DNA of 64,000 nt from Delphinapterus leucas (GCF_002288925.2 NW_022098001.1:13078557-13142556); one strand, 5' to 3'. Positions 33,662-45,187 are shown, numbered from the stretch's first letter. A program made the numbers and translations. Notes: generated by a model not told the origin, from the letters alone.

Positions 33662-35925
33662 TTTTTTATGGTGCCCATTTTAAATACAGTTTTATTTAAG
33701 ACATTGCATTTTCCATTTACAATACAGTGCTTGTAAAGTGCAATGTTATTTCCTTTCCCTGTGCACACATTCCATGTTCAAGTATCAAGAATGTCCAGTT
33801 TACTACAGCAGCTCAACTTTAAAACTGCCATGGAATTTGCTACAAATTTGGGTCCTTTAATGTTGTGTGGAACAATGCTAAACCTGTGCTAGGCTGGCTT
33901 AATCAACCTCTTCAATGGTGGGCCCAGAGGAGGCACCACCAGGCAGTGGAGCTCCACTACCAGGGAAGCCCCCGGGCATTCCTCCTGGCACTCCTCCTGG
34001 CATGCCTCCTGCGCTCTGGTACAGCTTGGTAATGATGGGGTTGCAGACTTTCTCCAGCTCCTTCTGCTGATGTTCAAATTCTTCCTTCTCTGCAGTCTGG
34101 TTCTTATCAAGTCAGTTGATTATTTCATTACACTTATCAAGAATCTTCTGTTTGTCCTCATCATTAATCTTGCCTTGAAGTTTCTCATCCACAACAGTAG
34201 CTTTCATGCTGAAAGCATAGGATTCAAGAGAATTCTTCGAAGACACCTTATCCCGGTGCTTCTCATCTTCAGCTTTATACTTCTCTGCTTCCTGAACCAT
34301 ACGTTCAATGTCTTCTTTGCTCAAACGGCCCTTGTCATTAGTGATGGCAATCCTGTTCTCTTTTCCTGTGTTCTTATCCACAGCAGAGACATTGAGGATG
34401 ACACTGGCATCAATATCAAAAGTGACTTCAATCTGAGGAACACCACGGGGGGCAGGAGGTAAGCCTGTGAGTTCAAACTCGCCAAGCAGGTTGTTATCCT
34501 TGGTCATGGCGCGCTCACCTTCATAAACCTGAATGAGTACACCGGGCTGGTTGTCCGAGTAGGTTGTGAAGGTCTGCGTCCGCTTGGTGGGAATGGTGGT
34601 GTTGCGCTTGATGAGGACAGTCATGACTCCACCAGCGGTTTCAATTCCAAGGGAAAGAGGAGTGACATCCAACAGCAGCGAGTCTTGAACATTTTCAGAT
34701 TTGTCTCCAGATAGAATGGCTGCCTGGAGAGCTGCTCCATAAGCAACAGCCTCACCAGGGTTGATGCTCTTATTCAGTTCTTTCCCATTGAAGAAATCCT
34801 GTAGAAGTTTCTGAATCTTGGGGATGCGGGTTGAACCACCCACCAGGACAATATCATGGATCTGAGACTTGTCTAGCCTGGCATCCCTAAGGGCTTTCTC
34901 CACAGGGTCCAGTATGCCACGGAACAGGTCAGCATTCAGTTCTTCAAATCAGGCACGGGTAATTAAGATGTAGAAGTCGATTCCTTCACAGAGGGAATCA
35001 ATCTCAATACTGGCCTGGGTGTTGGAAGAGAGAGTGTGCTTAGCACGCTTACAAGCAGTACGAAGGCGACGGACAGCCCTCTTGTTCTCACTGATGTCCT
35101 TCTCGTGCTTGCGCTTGAATTCTGCAATAAGATGGTTGACCATCCAGTTGTCAAAGTCTTCTCCACGTAAGTGGGTATCTCCAGCTGTAGATTTGACCTC
35201 AAAGATTCCATTCTCAATAGTGAGGATTGACACATCAAAAGTGCCACCACCTAAATCAAAGATCAGCACATTTCTTTCTGCTCCAACATTTTTGTCTAAG
35301 CCATAGGCAATAGCAGCAGCAGTTGGTTCGTTGATTCTAAGTACATTGAGCCCAGCAATAGTTCCAGCATCTTTGGTAGCCTGACGCTGAGAATCATTAA
35401 AGTAAGCGGGTACTGTGACAATAGCATTGGTAACAGTCCTCCCAAGGTAGGCTTCTGCTATTTCCTTCATCTTTGTCAAAACCATGGATGACACCTCCTC
35501 TGGATAAAAACCTTTTGTCTCTCTCTTGTATTCTTCTTGAACTTTAGGCCTGCCTGCATCATTCACCACCATGAAGGGCCAATGCTTCATATCAGACTGG
35601 ACAACAGCATCATCAAATCTTTGTCCAATAAGGGGTTTGGCATCAAACACCGTGTTGGTGGGATTCATTGCAACTTGATTGTTTGCAGCATCACCGATCA
35701 ATCGTTCGGTATCAGTAAAGGCGACATAGCTAGGTGTAGTTCGGTTCCCCTGATCATTGGCAATTATTTCCACCTTTCCGTGCTGGAAGACACCCACACA
35801 AGAATAGGTGGTGCCAAGATCAATGCCAACTGCAGGTCCCTTAGACATGGTTGCTGGAGCGCAGGCCCGGGTCCACTGGAGGAGAAAACAGCAACCTATA
35901 GAGCTGCCGTCGCGTTCAGCGAGCC
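33662..35925 (-). pseudogene. HSPA8P: HSPA8 (Hsc70) processed pseudogene
   Basis: An intronless minus-strand copy of the mRNA for the constitutive cytosolic Hsp70. The ATG is at 35848-35846 and the original stop at 33901-33899. The N-terminal ATPase domain (codons 1-299) has the phosphate loop [13 protein letters not shown]71 and [11 protein letters not shown]. An in-frame TGA replaces the arginine at HSPA8 position 301 (34951-34949). The rest of the ATPase and the substrate-binding domain are open for 278 further codons, until a TGA replaces W580 (34114-34112). The original C-terminal tail (TIEEVD) is preserved. One isoleucine codon is lost in the LRIINEP region and the GGMP tail gains four residues. 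UTR sequence, AATAAA (33696-33691) and the duplication GTGAGTCTTT (33652-33661, 35926-35935) confirm retroposition. HSPA8 itself has introns. Confidence 0.95.
33691..33696 (-). terminator. Retrocopied HSPA8 polyadenylation signal
   Basis: AATAAA on the minus strand, downstream of HSPA8-like 3' UTR sequence and about 25 bases before the residual A-tail (T-run at about 33659-33667). It is inherited from the parent mRNA. Confidence 0.8.
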
Positions 35926-35935
35926 GTGAGTCTTT

Positions 35936-36330
35936 CTAGTGAATTATGGAATCTGAGGATGGTTTTGGGAAACCCTCAAACTTAGTTGTTTTCACAAATG
36001 AGGATGATCTTCTCTCTAACTTTGTAGTTGGACCTTAACTCCTTGCCTTTGGAGTCAAAAGCCTTATTTAGCATTGGCAGTTGGGAGGAGTGTGCCCTTA
36101 CCTTACAGTTTAGCTAACTCCAGGTACCATCCCCACTATTTATTACTTCTTCCTCAAAATTCTGAAAAAACCTTGTATCATCTTTGTCATCTTTGGTGAT
36201 TTTGGGAATGGAAGAAAGAAAAGAAATATTTGTCAGGTACTTATTTGTTCTGAGCTGTGGGTGAAATGCCATTGAAATGGTGCAGTTTAACTTCCTTCAG
36301 GGAGATATAAAGAAAAGTTTGCCCTTGTTA
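35936..36330. other. Unassigned flank of the HSPA8 retrocopy
   Basis: Target-locus sequence to the right of the retrocopy. No gene or repeat is recognised. Confidence 0.45.
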
Positions 36331-36334
36331 CTTG

Positions 36335-36590
36335 TATGGTTAATTCGCTCCACAAATGCTTGTGTCCAGGCATTGTTCTAAATGCTTTATGTGTATTAAC
36401 TCATTTGATATAATGACCGTTGAGTCATTATATGACTCAAAAGACTTTATTATTATTATTTCCATCATCACACAAGTGAGCAAACTGGGGCCACGGCAAT
36501 GAAATAACCTGCATAAGCTCCCACAGCCAACAAATGATTGAGCCAGGCAGAAACCCAGGCTCCAGAACTGTAGCCCCTTTGTTATTGAGG
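36335..36590 (-). mobile_element. MIR SINE, antisense
   Basis: Antisense MIR order: GGCATTGTTCTAAATGC, TTAACTCATTTGATATAATGA, GAGCAAACTGGGGCCACGGC, and GAGCCAGGCAGAAACCCAGGC. A short ATGACTCA-type duplication occurs at 36418-36440. Confidence 0.7.
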
Positions 36591-36834
36591 CTGTGGATTA
36601 AAACTCTCGAGTCTTAGATTAAAAGACGCCAAGTCTAGTGGGGAAGACAGACTCATAAGCAAACAATAATATTATCATTCAAGTTCTACAATAGAGTGCA
36701 GAAGTGGGAGGAACAAATCTGAGTTGCTTCAACTGGAAAATTGAGATAGATTTTACTTAGCCCTCTTCCTTGTGCTTCAGAACCAGTCCACCTCCACATC
36801 TGTCAATTCTGCCCTCTACCTCACCCCAAATTAT

Positions 36835-37990
36835 CTGGAAGCAATTCTTTGTTGCGAATATCTTTTCCCAGACTGTAACTTGTCCTTTAACTTTGTCTGT
36901 GATGTCTTTTGTTAGACAGAAGTCTGAAAATTTAATTTAAAATATTTTTATATCACCCTACTACAAGTAATAAAGACATTATATTTTCTTCCAAAAATAA
37001 AAAAAAAATTGCTCTTCACATTTAGGTGTTAGGTACACCATTTGTTAGATCTTGAATTTACTTTTGTGCACTGCATGTGCTAAGAATACCGTTTTATATT
37101 TTTTCCCCTTATAACATTGGCTCAGCTCCAATGATCTGCAATCCATGTATTTATGGTCTATTTCTGGGTTTTCTATTCTGGTCCTTTGGTGTGTCCATTT
37201 TCACAGCAAAAAACACACTTAATTCACAAACATAATTTTACAACAACAAATTTAACACAAAATTAATAAATAAATGTAATTTTATAATAATATAGATATA
37301 ATAAAAATATCATAAATATAACTTTATGTTAAAGCTTTATATTAGATAGAACAAATGTTCCTATCTTGCTCTTAAAAATTGTCTTGGTTATTCTGGTCCT
37401 TTTCCTTGAGAGAGGACAGCTTAAGAAATGTATCAACATATCAGAGACTCACACACATCCACACATACACAAATGTGTTGAATCTTGATCGATGTTCCAT
37501 TGATTTTACAGATTAACTATTTGGGAGATTTATAATTTTACAATATTGGATCTTCCTGTCTTTGAACATGGTATTCCACTTATTTCAGGCTTCCTTAATG
37601 TTTTCCAATAGTTTTCTAATTTTCTCCATATAGTTTGTGTACACCATTTTTTTGACTTTTTTTCTGTAGGTAACTTATTGTTATCTTAAAGTTACCTCTG
37701 TACACCGTATGTTTTTTGACTAATGTTTACTAACAGTTAGATATTGGTATAAAGAAATGCAATTGATTTTTATATGTCATTCTATATCTAGCTCCCTTAC
37801 TCAGCTCTCTTATTAAATCTGATAACTTGCTTATCAATTGCTTTGAGTTTTAAATATAAATGTTTTCTGTGAATTATGGTTATCTTATTTTTGTTTTTCT
37901 AATCCCTATGCTTCTTATTTCTTTTTAGTTTCTTATTGCTTTGGTTAAGACCTCCAGTGCAAAATCAAAGAGAAGCAGATGTAAAGGGTG
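36835..37990 (-). mobile_element. Old L1M ORF2 fragments, antisense
   Basis: Blocks in antisense L1 order include GCGAATATCTTTTCCCAGACTGTAAC (36856-36881), GTCTATTTCTGGGTTTTC (about 37156), CTTGGTTATTCTGG (37383) and ATTGCTTTGGTTAAGACCTCCA (about 37935). AT-rich unmatched stretches (37210-37345) interrupt them. No frame remains. Confidence 0.5.
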
Positions 37991-38009
37991 CCATGATTTC
38001 CTCCTGCTG

Positions 38010-38400
38010 GTGTTACACCTTGTACAATCCCCTCTCCTTGAGTGTAGGTGGGACCTGGCACTTGCTTCTAGACAATAGAATCTGGCAAAGGCACTTGCTT
38101 CTAGACAATAGAATCTGCCACTCCCATGATTAAGTAAAACAAAAAAAGTAAAAAGTTAACTAAATTAACTTAATTAAGTTAATTATTTTAGTTAATTGAT
38201 ATAGTAGTTAATTTTAGTCAATTAAAAAGTTCTTGTGGAGAATTTAAAATTAAAAAATTCTCCTTGTGAGTTTGAAGACATAAGCTGCCATGTTGTTGTG
38301 AGATGGTCACATAGGAAGGAATTGCAGGTGGCCTATAGGAGTTGAGACTGTACCTAGCCAGTAAGAAAATGGAACCTCAGCCACACAACTGTAAAAATAT
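38010..38400 (+). repeat. Ancient LTR- or transposon-like repeat with internal duplication
   Basis: The wording (CCCTCTCCTTGAGTGTAGG, GACCTGGCACTTGCTTCTA, later AAGCTGCCATGTTGTTGTGAG and GGAACCTCAGCCACACAACTG) looks like the sense counterpart of the repeat at 45188-45745, but diverged. It interrupts the old L1 on either side. It carries a local 33-bp tandem duplication and an AT-rich insert (38146-38265). Confidence 0.4.
38057..38117. repeat. 33-bp tandem duplication
   Basis: The unit beginning GGCACTTGCTTCTAGACAAT at 38057 is repeated at 38090; the second copy matches for 28 bp before diverging. Perfect identity suggests a recent slippage or repair event. Confidence 0.95.
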
Positions 38401-38414
38401 GTAATCTCACTTCT

Positions 38415-39055
38415 TTGTAGTGTGTAATTCTTTTTATTTATTATTGGATTCAATTTGTTAATATTTCATTGAAAATTTTTGCATCATATTTATGAGGGCT
38501 GTAGTTTTCCTTCCTTGTAATGTCTTTGTCTGGTTTTGGTATTAGGGTAATACCTGCTTCATAGAATGAATTAGGAAGTATTCCTTCTGCTTCTATTCTC
38601 TGAAAGAGATTTAGTATAATTTCCTCCATAAATGTTTGGCAGAATTCACTAGAAAATATATCTGGGCATGGTACTTTCAGTTTGGGAAGGTTATTAATTA
38701 TTGGTTCAATTTTTTTAATGGATATAGGCCTGTTCAGTCTGTTTTCCCTTGTGTGAGTTTTAGATTGTGTCTTTTAAGGAATTGGTCCACTTCATCTAGG
38801 TTATCTAATTTCTGGAGATAGAGTAGTTAATAGTATTTATTTATTATTATTTAATTTCCGTGGGATCTGTAGTGATGTCTCCTCTTACATTTCTGTTATT
38901 AGTAATTTGTGTCTTCTCTCTTTTTCCTTCCTTAGTCTGGCTAGAGGTTTATCAAAGAACTATTGACCTTTACAAAGAACATTTTTTGTTTTCATTTATT
39001 GTGTCTCTACTTTTAATAATTATTAAGTAGTAGTTTCTTTCATTCTTTCTAAATC
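38415..39055 (-). mobile_element. Old L1M ORF2 fragment, antisense
   Basis: Antisense reverse-transcriptase region: TTTGCATCATATTTATGAGGG, CTGGTTTTGGTATTAGGGTA, TTTGGCAGAATTCACTAG, and AGTCTGGCTAGAGGTTTATC. These match the ORF2 parts also seen at 25900-26500, but with greater divergence. Confidence 0.7.
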
Positions 39056-40121
39056 AGTCTTGAACTTCTTTTAAAAGCCCAAACTTAGTGTGAATTTAGC
39101 ACTTGTGTTTTTGTTGTCAAACATATGCAGAAGCCTGCCTGCAATTTATACTCATATAGTTCTCATGTGCACAAATGATTCAGTGGTCACATTATGTATT
39201 TAAATACTCATCTCCTAATCCCTAAGGCATTGACTTCACTTAAAGTTGCTATAATATCTAATTAATCTTTGTAATATCCTCCGTTTTGAGCTCAAATAAT
39301 TTTTTTTTCTGGCTAAGAGCCAGTTTAAGAGATGTGACCAAAATGTACCTTGTCATAAGCAGGGGTGTCTAAAATACTTGTCATGTTTTCAATAATGGAC
39401 TTAGCACACAAAATGATCATCTCTGCCACGTCACTTTTTAAGACTTGAGAGAAAATATTAGGAGTATGCTGTCTGCTGTCCAGCACCTGATTATTGAACT
39501 AATAACATTCCAAGTATGTCATTTATCACAGAAGTAATTTTTAAAAAAACTTTATATGCTACTGAGTTCCCTGAAATCTACTATATAATTGAGTATCTTA
39601 ATTTTTCCTCCCAGAAAGAGCCCTTAGAGATTATTTAATTCAATCCCCTCCTTTTATGTTTAAGGAAATAGTGTTAGAGGAATAAATGATGTGCTCCAGA
39701 CCATAGAGGTGAAGCCTGGTTAGGTTTCCCTCGCCCTAAGCTCTGCTCATTAAGGAGCCCTGAATAAGTCTTAACTGTAACTAACCTGTCCCCATGCATG
39801 TTGCTTTACCTGAAGGAAGTGTGGGTTTCCAGGGTTAGCTGCTGGTATGCACGCTTGTAATCAGTGCATAGGAGTAGCTGCTGCCATAGAGCATGTGCCA
39901 CATACAGCCTGTCCTTCTTCATAAGAAAAGTTCTTGGAACTGAACTCCTATGTTCCAACTTGATTCTCAAATACTTGCAATTTTGCAATACTGGTTGATA
40001 GGACCACTGAACTTTGTTCCTAGAAGATTCGAGTTCTTCAAAAGGAATTTCATCCAGGCCAACATGTTCATCATATTGTCTGATGTTTTTAATAATGGGT
40101 GATAAAGACCTTTTCTAAGTG
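39056..40121. other. Unassigned stretch
   Basis: AT-rich at first and then mixed. No exon or nameable repeat. A MIR-like piece may lie near 39600-39720 (CAATCCCCTCCTTTTATG..) but is too weak to call. Confidence 0.4.
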
Positions 40122-40276
40122 AAATCTCAGCTTGACCTGAGATTTTGGTATTGTCTGGTTTGCCTGGTTTTGGTATTAGGGTAATACCTGCTTCATAGAA
40201 CCAGACAAAACCTGTCTCAATGCCCTGTCTCAATGCCCCGTCTCATTGTCATTTGAGACAATGCCCTGTCTCAAAT
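40122..40276. repeat. Cluster of short inverted and tandem repeats
   Basis: Within 155 bp: AAATCTCAG/CTGAGATTT (40122-40130, 40137-40145), TTGTCTGG/CCAGACAA (40151-40158, 40201-40208), two adjacent 13-bp CCTGTCTCAATGC units (40211-40236), and ATTTGAGACA/TGTCTCAAAT (40251-40260, 40267-40276). Between the second pair lies a 37-bp L1 ORF2 fragment identical to 38530-38566. All pairs are exact. Confidence 0.9.
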
Positions 40277-40668
40277 CATATTTCATGCTGCAATGCTAAT
40301 GTGGGCACATGTACCACATCTGCAATTTTGCTGGATCCTATAGAGAGTCTAAAACCGATACAGCCCTGCTCATCTTCTCTTTCATTTAACAACCAGAACT
40401 GAAGAGTCTGGCAAAAGAAGAACTCCTTTAAGATCTTCCCTTGCCAGTCATCTTTGTCCTCTTGTTCTGGGTCTTGTACGTAGGAACTTTTTGGACAAAG
40501 AACCACAGACCAACAAATTTCAGAAGGCATTTTCCTGATGTGATTCCTGGGCATGCTCTGATAACTTACCCCAAACACTTATTGGGCAATGGGGCTCAGC
40601 TCCTGAGTTCTAGTCCTGTAATTGAAAAAACCAAACTTCTGTTGTGTCCCACATGTTGCTGTGGCTGT

Positions 40669-40881
40669 CCTTTTTTTTTTTTTTTTTTTTTTGGTACGCG
40701 GGTCTCTCACTGTTGTGGCCTCTCACGTTGAGGAGCACAGGCTCCGGACGCGCAGGCTCAGCGGCCATGGCTCACGGGCCCAGCCGCTCCGCGGCATGCA
40801 GGATCTTCCCAGACCGGGGCACGAACCCATGTCCCTTGCATCGGCAGGTGGACTCTCAACCACTGTGCCACCAGGGAAGCC
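40669..40881 (-). mobile_element. CHR-type SINE, antisense, with duplication
   Basis: A minus-strand CHR SINE with a long A-tail (T-run 40671-40692). A 10-bp repeat CTGTGGCTGT flanks it at 40659-40668 and 40882-40891. It is close to the consensus shared by the copies at 7255 and 55479. Confidence 0.92.
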
Positions 40882-40891
40882 CTGTGGCTGT

Positions 40892-43800
40892 TCATTTTTA
40901 TAGAATAACTGCTCCTCAATGCCTAATTTCATGGTTTCCTCTGCTGTAAATAACCACAGAGGAGAAGAATCTAAAGCAAATACAGTAAGGCTGCTTGTTT
41001 TGACCAAATAGACAATTAATTAATTCCACCTGCTAGAAGTTGCAGTCAACATCTGCAGCAAGAGCAGCATCTTCTGGATGAACAGAAGAAATGAAAAAAG
41101 TGGGGAATGGGTCTGAGATCTTGGTGCATAGGCTTCATGGCTGTGTATCCAGAGACTGATATTTATTTCCAGGTGTACGTAAGAAACTCTCAGACAATAA
41201 GAGCTAAACAGCACTCGTGTATGGGCGAGTAGGAGGAAAGCTTTAATTACATCTATCTTCAAATGCAAGATGGAGATGGAAATCTCAGCACCTGGTATAT
41301 TTCAGAAAGCGTGAGACGAATGGCCACCTCCATTGTGTTCATGTGTATGCCTTTCAAGAGAACCACATTTCCAGCAGGAGTTCCTGTGAACATGAAAGAA
41401 TCCGCAGGAGAGGATTCCTTTCCCATAGCATGTGTGCATGTGAGTGACATTGAACTTGAATTGAGAATGGAGGCTGAAAAGGCAAGACAACAAGATCGAG
41501 GAGGAGCTATGCCAAAGCTGGATATGGCTGACTGTTTATGACAGTGAGATCGCCACTCCCCCTCCACACTGCCTTCATTAGCCTCTACTAATTGTAGATG
41601 CATCTCCTGGGAGAAATTTCTCTTTTTTATTTATAATTCCAATTGATTGAGAGACTGAACGCATACACACATGCACACACACAGCATCTCCTCTCATTAC
41701 AGAGAAGCTCATTCTCATGGCCTCCACCTTTGGGGCAGGGACGGTGATGCCTCAGCTTCCTGGTGAACCTTACTCATGCTGTGTGGTGGCCTTGTGCTCT
41801 GTCCCTGTGGAGCAGCTGCTGCGTAGCAGTGCATAATTCTTGGGGCCGTGACTTGTTTTTCTTTCATTTATTTTACTTCCTATATTCTTCCTTAAATGAA
41901 GAAAAAAATCTTGGCATATGGCCTATCTTAAAAAAAAGCTGTTCTGGTTTCCATTTCTAAGAGAATTTTGGCAGTAAAAGTCACAGTGCTGGATATTTTA
42001 CTGCATGTATCAATCAAACACTGTGCATATGGAAACAGTCCTATCTAGATAAACCCTCAGAGCAATCACTGTTCACAAGAAGCCATTTTGGAAAAAGGAT
42101 TTTCTAACCCCAAGTGTAGCAAAAAATAAACCTATAAGGAATGGGAAAGAGGAATGTTTCAATGACTGAGAGGAATGATACATTTTTCTAGTTCATAAAA
42201 ATAAAGACGGTCACTCGGTGGCAGTCAGGTTTGATAAATCTTATTTTTAAAATCAGGAATCCACTGTTTGCAAATCCAGACACCAAATTCAAACCATTTT
42301 AATAAAAAAAAAAGGGGGATTTATTTTAAACATTCTTGGTTCTCTCAGGGAATTTAAGGAAGAATTGAAGACTCCAGCTATAGAAATGGCCGGGATGCAG
42401 ATGGGACCCCTTTACAACTGGAACAACCTCTCATGCTGCTGCTTGGCTTTCTCCATGGGGCAGAAACAGTGGCATGAGTTTCCCTCTTCACCAATGAGAA
42501 GAGACTGATCTAACCCCTTCTGTCCCAAGTCCAAACGTGCAGTCTGGGACTTGCTGGCACAGTTTGATACGGGTGCTCACCTCAGAACAACCTGCTGTAG
42601 CAGGAGAGATGGGACACTTGATGGGCCTCATTGGGATCTGGTGCCCACCTCTGGGTCAGTTGACTGTGGGTGGAAGGTGGGGGTCATACTGCACTTACAT
42701 GGAAGTTCCCTTGATAGCCCTGTGGATCCAGGAAAGACTGAGCAGAAAATACCATAGGTGTGTACACAGCTCAACACTATTTGGAGAACTGCCTTTTAAG
42801 TGCTTGTTTTCCTTACAACTTTGCTGATTATAGGAAAATAATGTTTCCTCAACTTAGCGTGGAATGGAACCCACATTTGTGTTTGTGCCTGGGGGATATT
42901 TTTGGCCCTAAGAGGTTAGGCTCACACTCTCCCCAGAGTGAGCTCTGATGGCATTAAATATAGGCCTTAGTAAGAACCAGATACAAATGGATGTTAGCCA
43001 ACATCATGGCTTGAAGAGTATTGTGTTTCTTCTAATTAAATGTTCTTAGGCAGCAGCTGGGCTGAGAAAATGCTCGAATCAAAGATCAGCATCTTAGAGC
43101 ATGCTGATTTTCATTGAACTGTGAGCTGGGATTCATTGCCACACACCTCTTCCTGTCACTTGTGAGTTACTGCTCTCTGCTGTTTCCATCTTTATAAAGT
43201 GTGGTCAGCATGGCACATTCTCAACACACTCCATTCCCCTTGACTCTATGCAAACAAGGAGGGGCACATTGGTATAAACATTTGAAAGCTTCTCATCCCT
43301 AACTTGAAGATTATCAGGGTGACTGGTTAATAATTCCCAATTTGCTTTATTATAGGAACATTCATTAGAACCATCGAAAGCAATGCAATATTCTAATAAT
43401 GTCAGCAGGAATACTGGCCAAGGTCTTCTATTCTGTAGGAAGAATTTGCATTAACCTAATCACATATAGAATTCTTAAAGATATAGCAAGGTTGGGAAGA
43501 AATACGTTGGGAATTCCCAACTACTTCTACTGCCTACATTCACAGGCAATGCAATCACACTTCTGAGGAGGAAGTGGACAATCAGAGGCACGTGAATCAA
43601 CAAAGGAAAAAAGTCAACAAATACCTTGTGAAAATATTATGTAATATAAGAAATGGTAAATTGTTCATTAAAGATAAAAAGACAAAAATTTGTGTAAGAT
43701 AAAAACAGTTAACTAAAGGGATCCAAAGTACGTTTTTGAAAGCATCTGTTTTGTGTTCTCAATAAAATTCTCAAAAACGTGTCCTCTATCAAACAAAAGA

Positions 43801-44852
43801 GGAAAGAAAAGATGATGAGACAATAGACTAAGATGAAAAGAGAGCTGCTTAGGCTGTAGGAAGAGATTTAAAAGGCTCAATGAGATAAACGTAGTAAAGA
43901 AATTTAGATGCTTCATACATTTTTAACTTGATATCATAAATTTAAACAGTTGCAAAGGATCTACTTTATACTGCATTTATAACGTTGGTATTTCAAAACA
44001 AAAATATGCCATCATTATTTAAATTGTGTCCAATGTACTCTAAATGGCTTAATTATTTCTATAATGACCGTTATCTGCTTTAAAAAAATCATTGAACATG
44101 CTCATCTTTAACAGGTGAAAATTTAAAGTATTTCCTCCCATTTTCATTTCACTTTTCCTTTCTCTATAGGGTTTATATTAATATAACATAATTTACACAT
44201 GGATTTTTAAAATCGAACTTCATATTTTCAACACCAGGAATATGAATATATATTTAAATGTAAACATTAAAAATTTTTCTATAACCACAGGCTCTGAAAG
44301 TTACACAAATTTTTTTCTAGTTTGAGCTGTCATTAAGTTGTTGGTTTCCAACTGATCAAAATAATATAAATGTATCACACATTTTAACAGTATCATATAT
44401 GAAGTATCACATATGGAGTATGATTTTATGGGAATGCAGTTCTTAAAGAGATGGTTAAGCCTATTTATCTTTTTGTCAATCAGTTCATATGATCATGGAT
44501 GACTGTTGCTTATTTTTAGAATGATAAATGATTCAGTATCCATTCCATCTTTATTTGTATAGATGAAAACGAGGAGAACTCTTGTTTGCACAAATAGGAA
44601 TAAAATAATTTTTGTTATAGCAATGTCATGTATGCTTTCAATCCCTGCTGTCTTATACACTCAAAGTCACATAGCTACCAACCATCAAAACTTATTTGAA
44701 TTATCTAGGATCTGATAAATCCATAATATCTTCTCATAATTTTGTTGGAGGCAAAAAATCAGAAACCATATGACATGCAACACTATGTGCTACCCAGTAA
44801 TTCGAGTGCTTTCCTTTATCAACATCTACACCAGTATCTCAAACTGTCCCTT
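40892..44852. other. Long apparently single-copy stretch
   Basis: Four kilobases without a clear repeat or gene. The 92-codon plus-strand frame at 41263-41541 has mixed composition but no domain I recognise, and a minus-strand frame overlaps it. An A-run lies at 42302-42313. From 43600 the sequence is AT-rich. Confidence 0.4.
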
Positions 44853-44872
44853 TGTCACCCTGGAGGTTTTTA

Positions 44873-45148
44873 TTTTTTTATTTTATTTTTTTAACATCTT
44901 TATTGGGGTATAATTGCTTTACAATGATGTGTTAGTTTCTGCTTTATAACAAAGTGAATCAGTTATACATATACATATGTTCCCATATCTCTTCCCTCTT
45001 GCGTCTCCCTCCCTCCCACCCTCCCTATCCCACCCCTCCAGGCAGTCACAAAGCACCGAGCCGATATCCCTGTGCCATGCAGCTGCTTCCCACTAGGTAT
45101 CTACCTTACGTTTGTTAGTGTATATATGTCCATGCCTCTCTCTCGCCC
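44873..45148 (-). mobile_element. 5'-truncated L1 3' end, antisense, 20-bp duplication
   Basis: Only the last 270-280 bp of an L1: a T-run, AACATCTTTATTGGGGTATA, then the 3' UTR up to CCATGCCTCTCTCTCGCCC. A perfect 20-bp duplication, TGTCACCCTGGAGGTTTTTA, flanks it (44853-44872 and 45149-45168). Its 3' UTR closely resembles that of the full-length L1, so it is young. Confidence 0.95.
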
Positions 45149-45187
45149 TGTCACCCTGGAGGTTTTTAAACCCTAGGCCAATGAGCC

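Noticed and set aside
33899..35848. HSPA8 copy as an active Hsp70 gene
   Set aside because: Two in-frame stops, loss of a codon, absence of introns, and retroposition marks point to a processed pseudogene.
34070..35929. Plus-strand frames of 95-130 codons opposite the HSPA8 copy
   Set aside because: They are antisense shadows of a formerly coding sequence and show no domain of their own.
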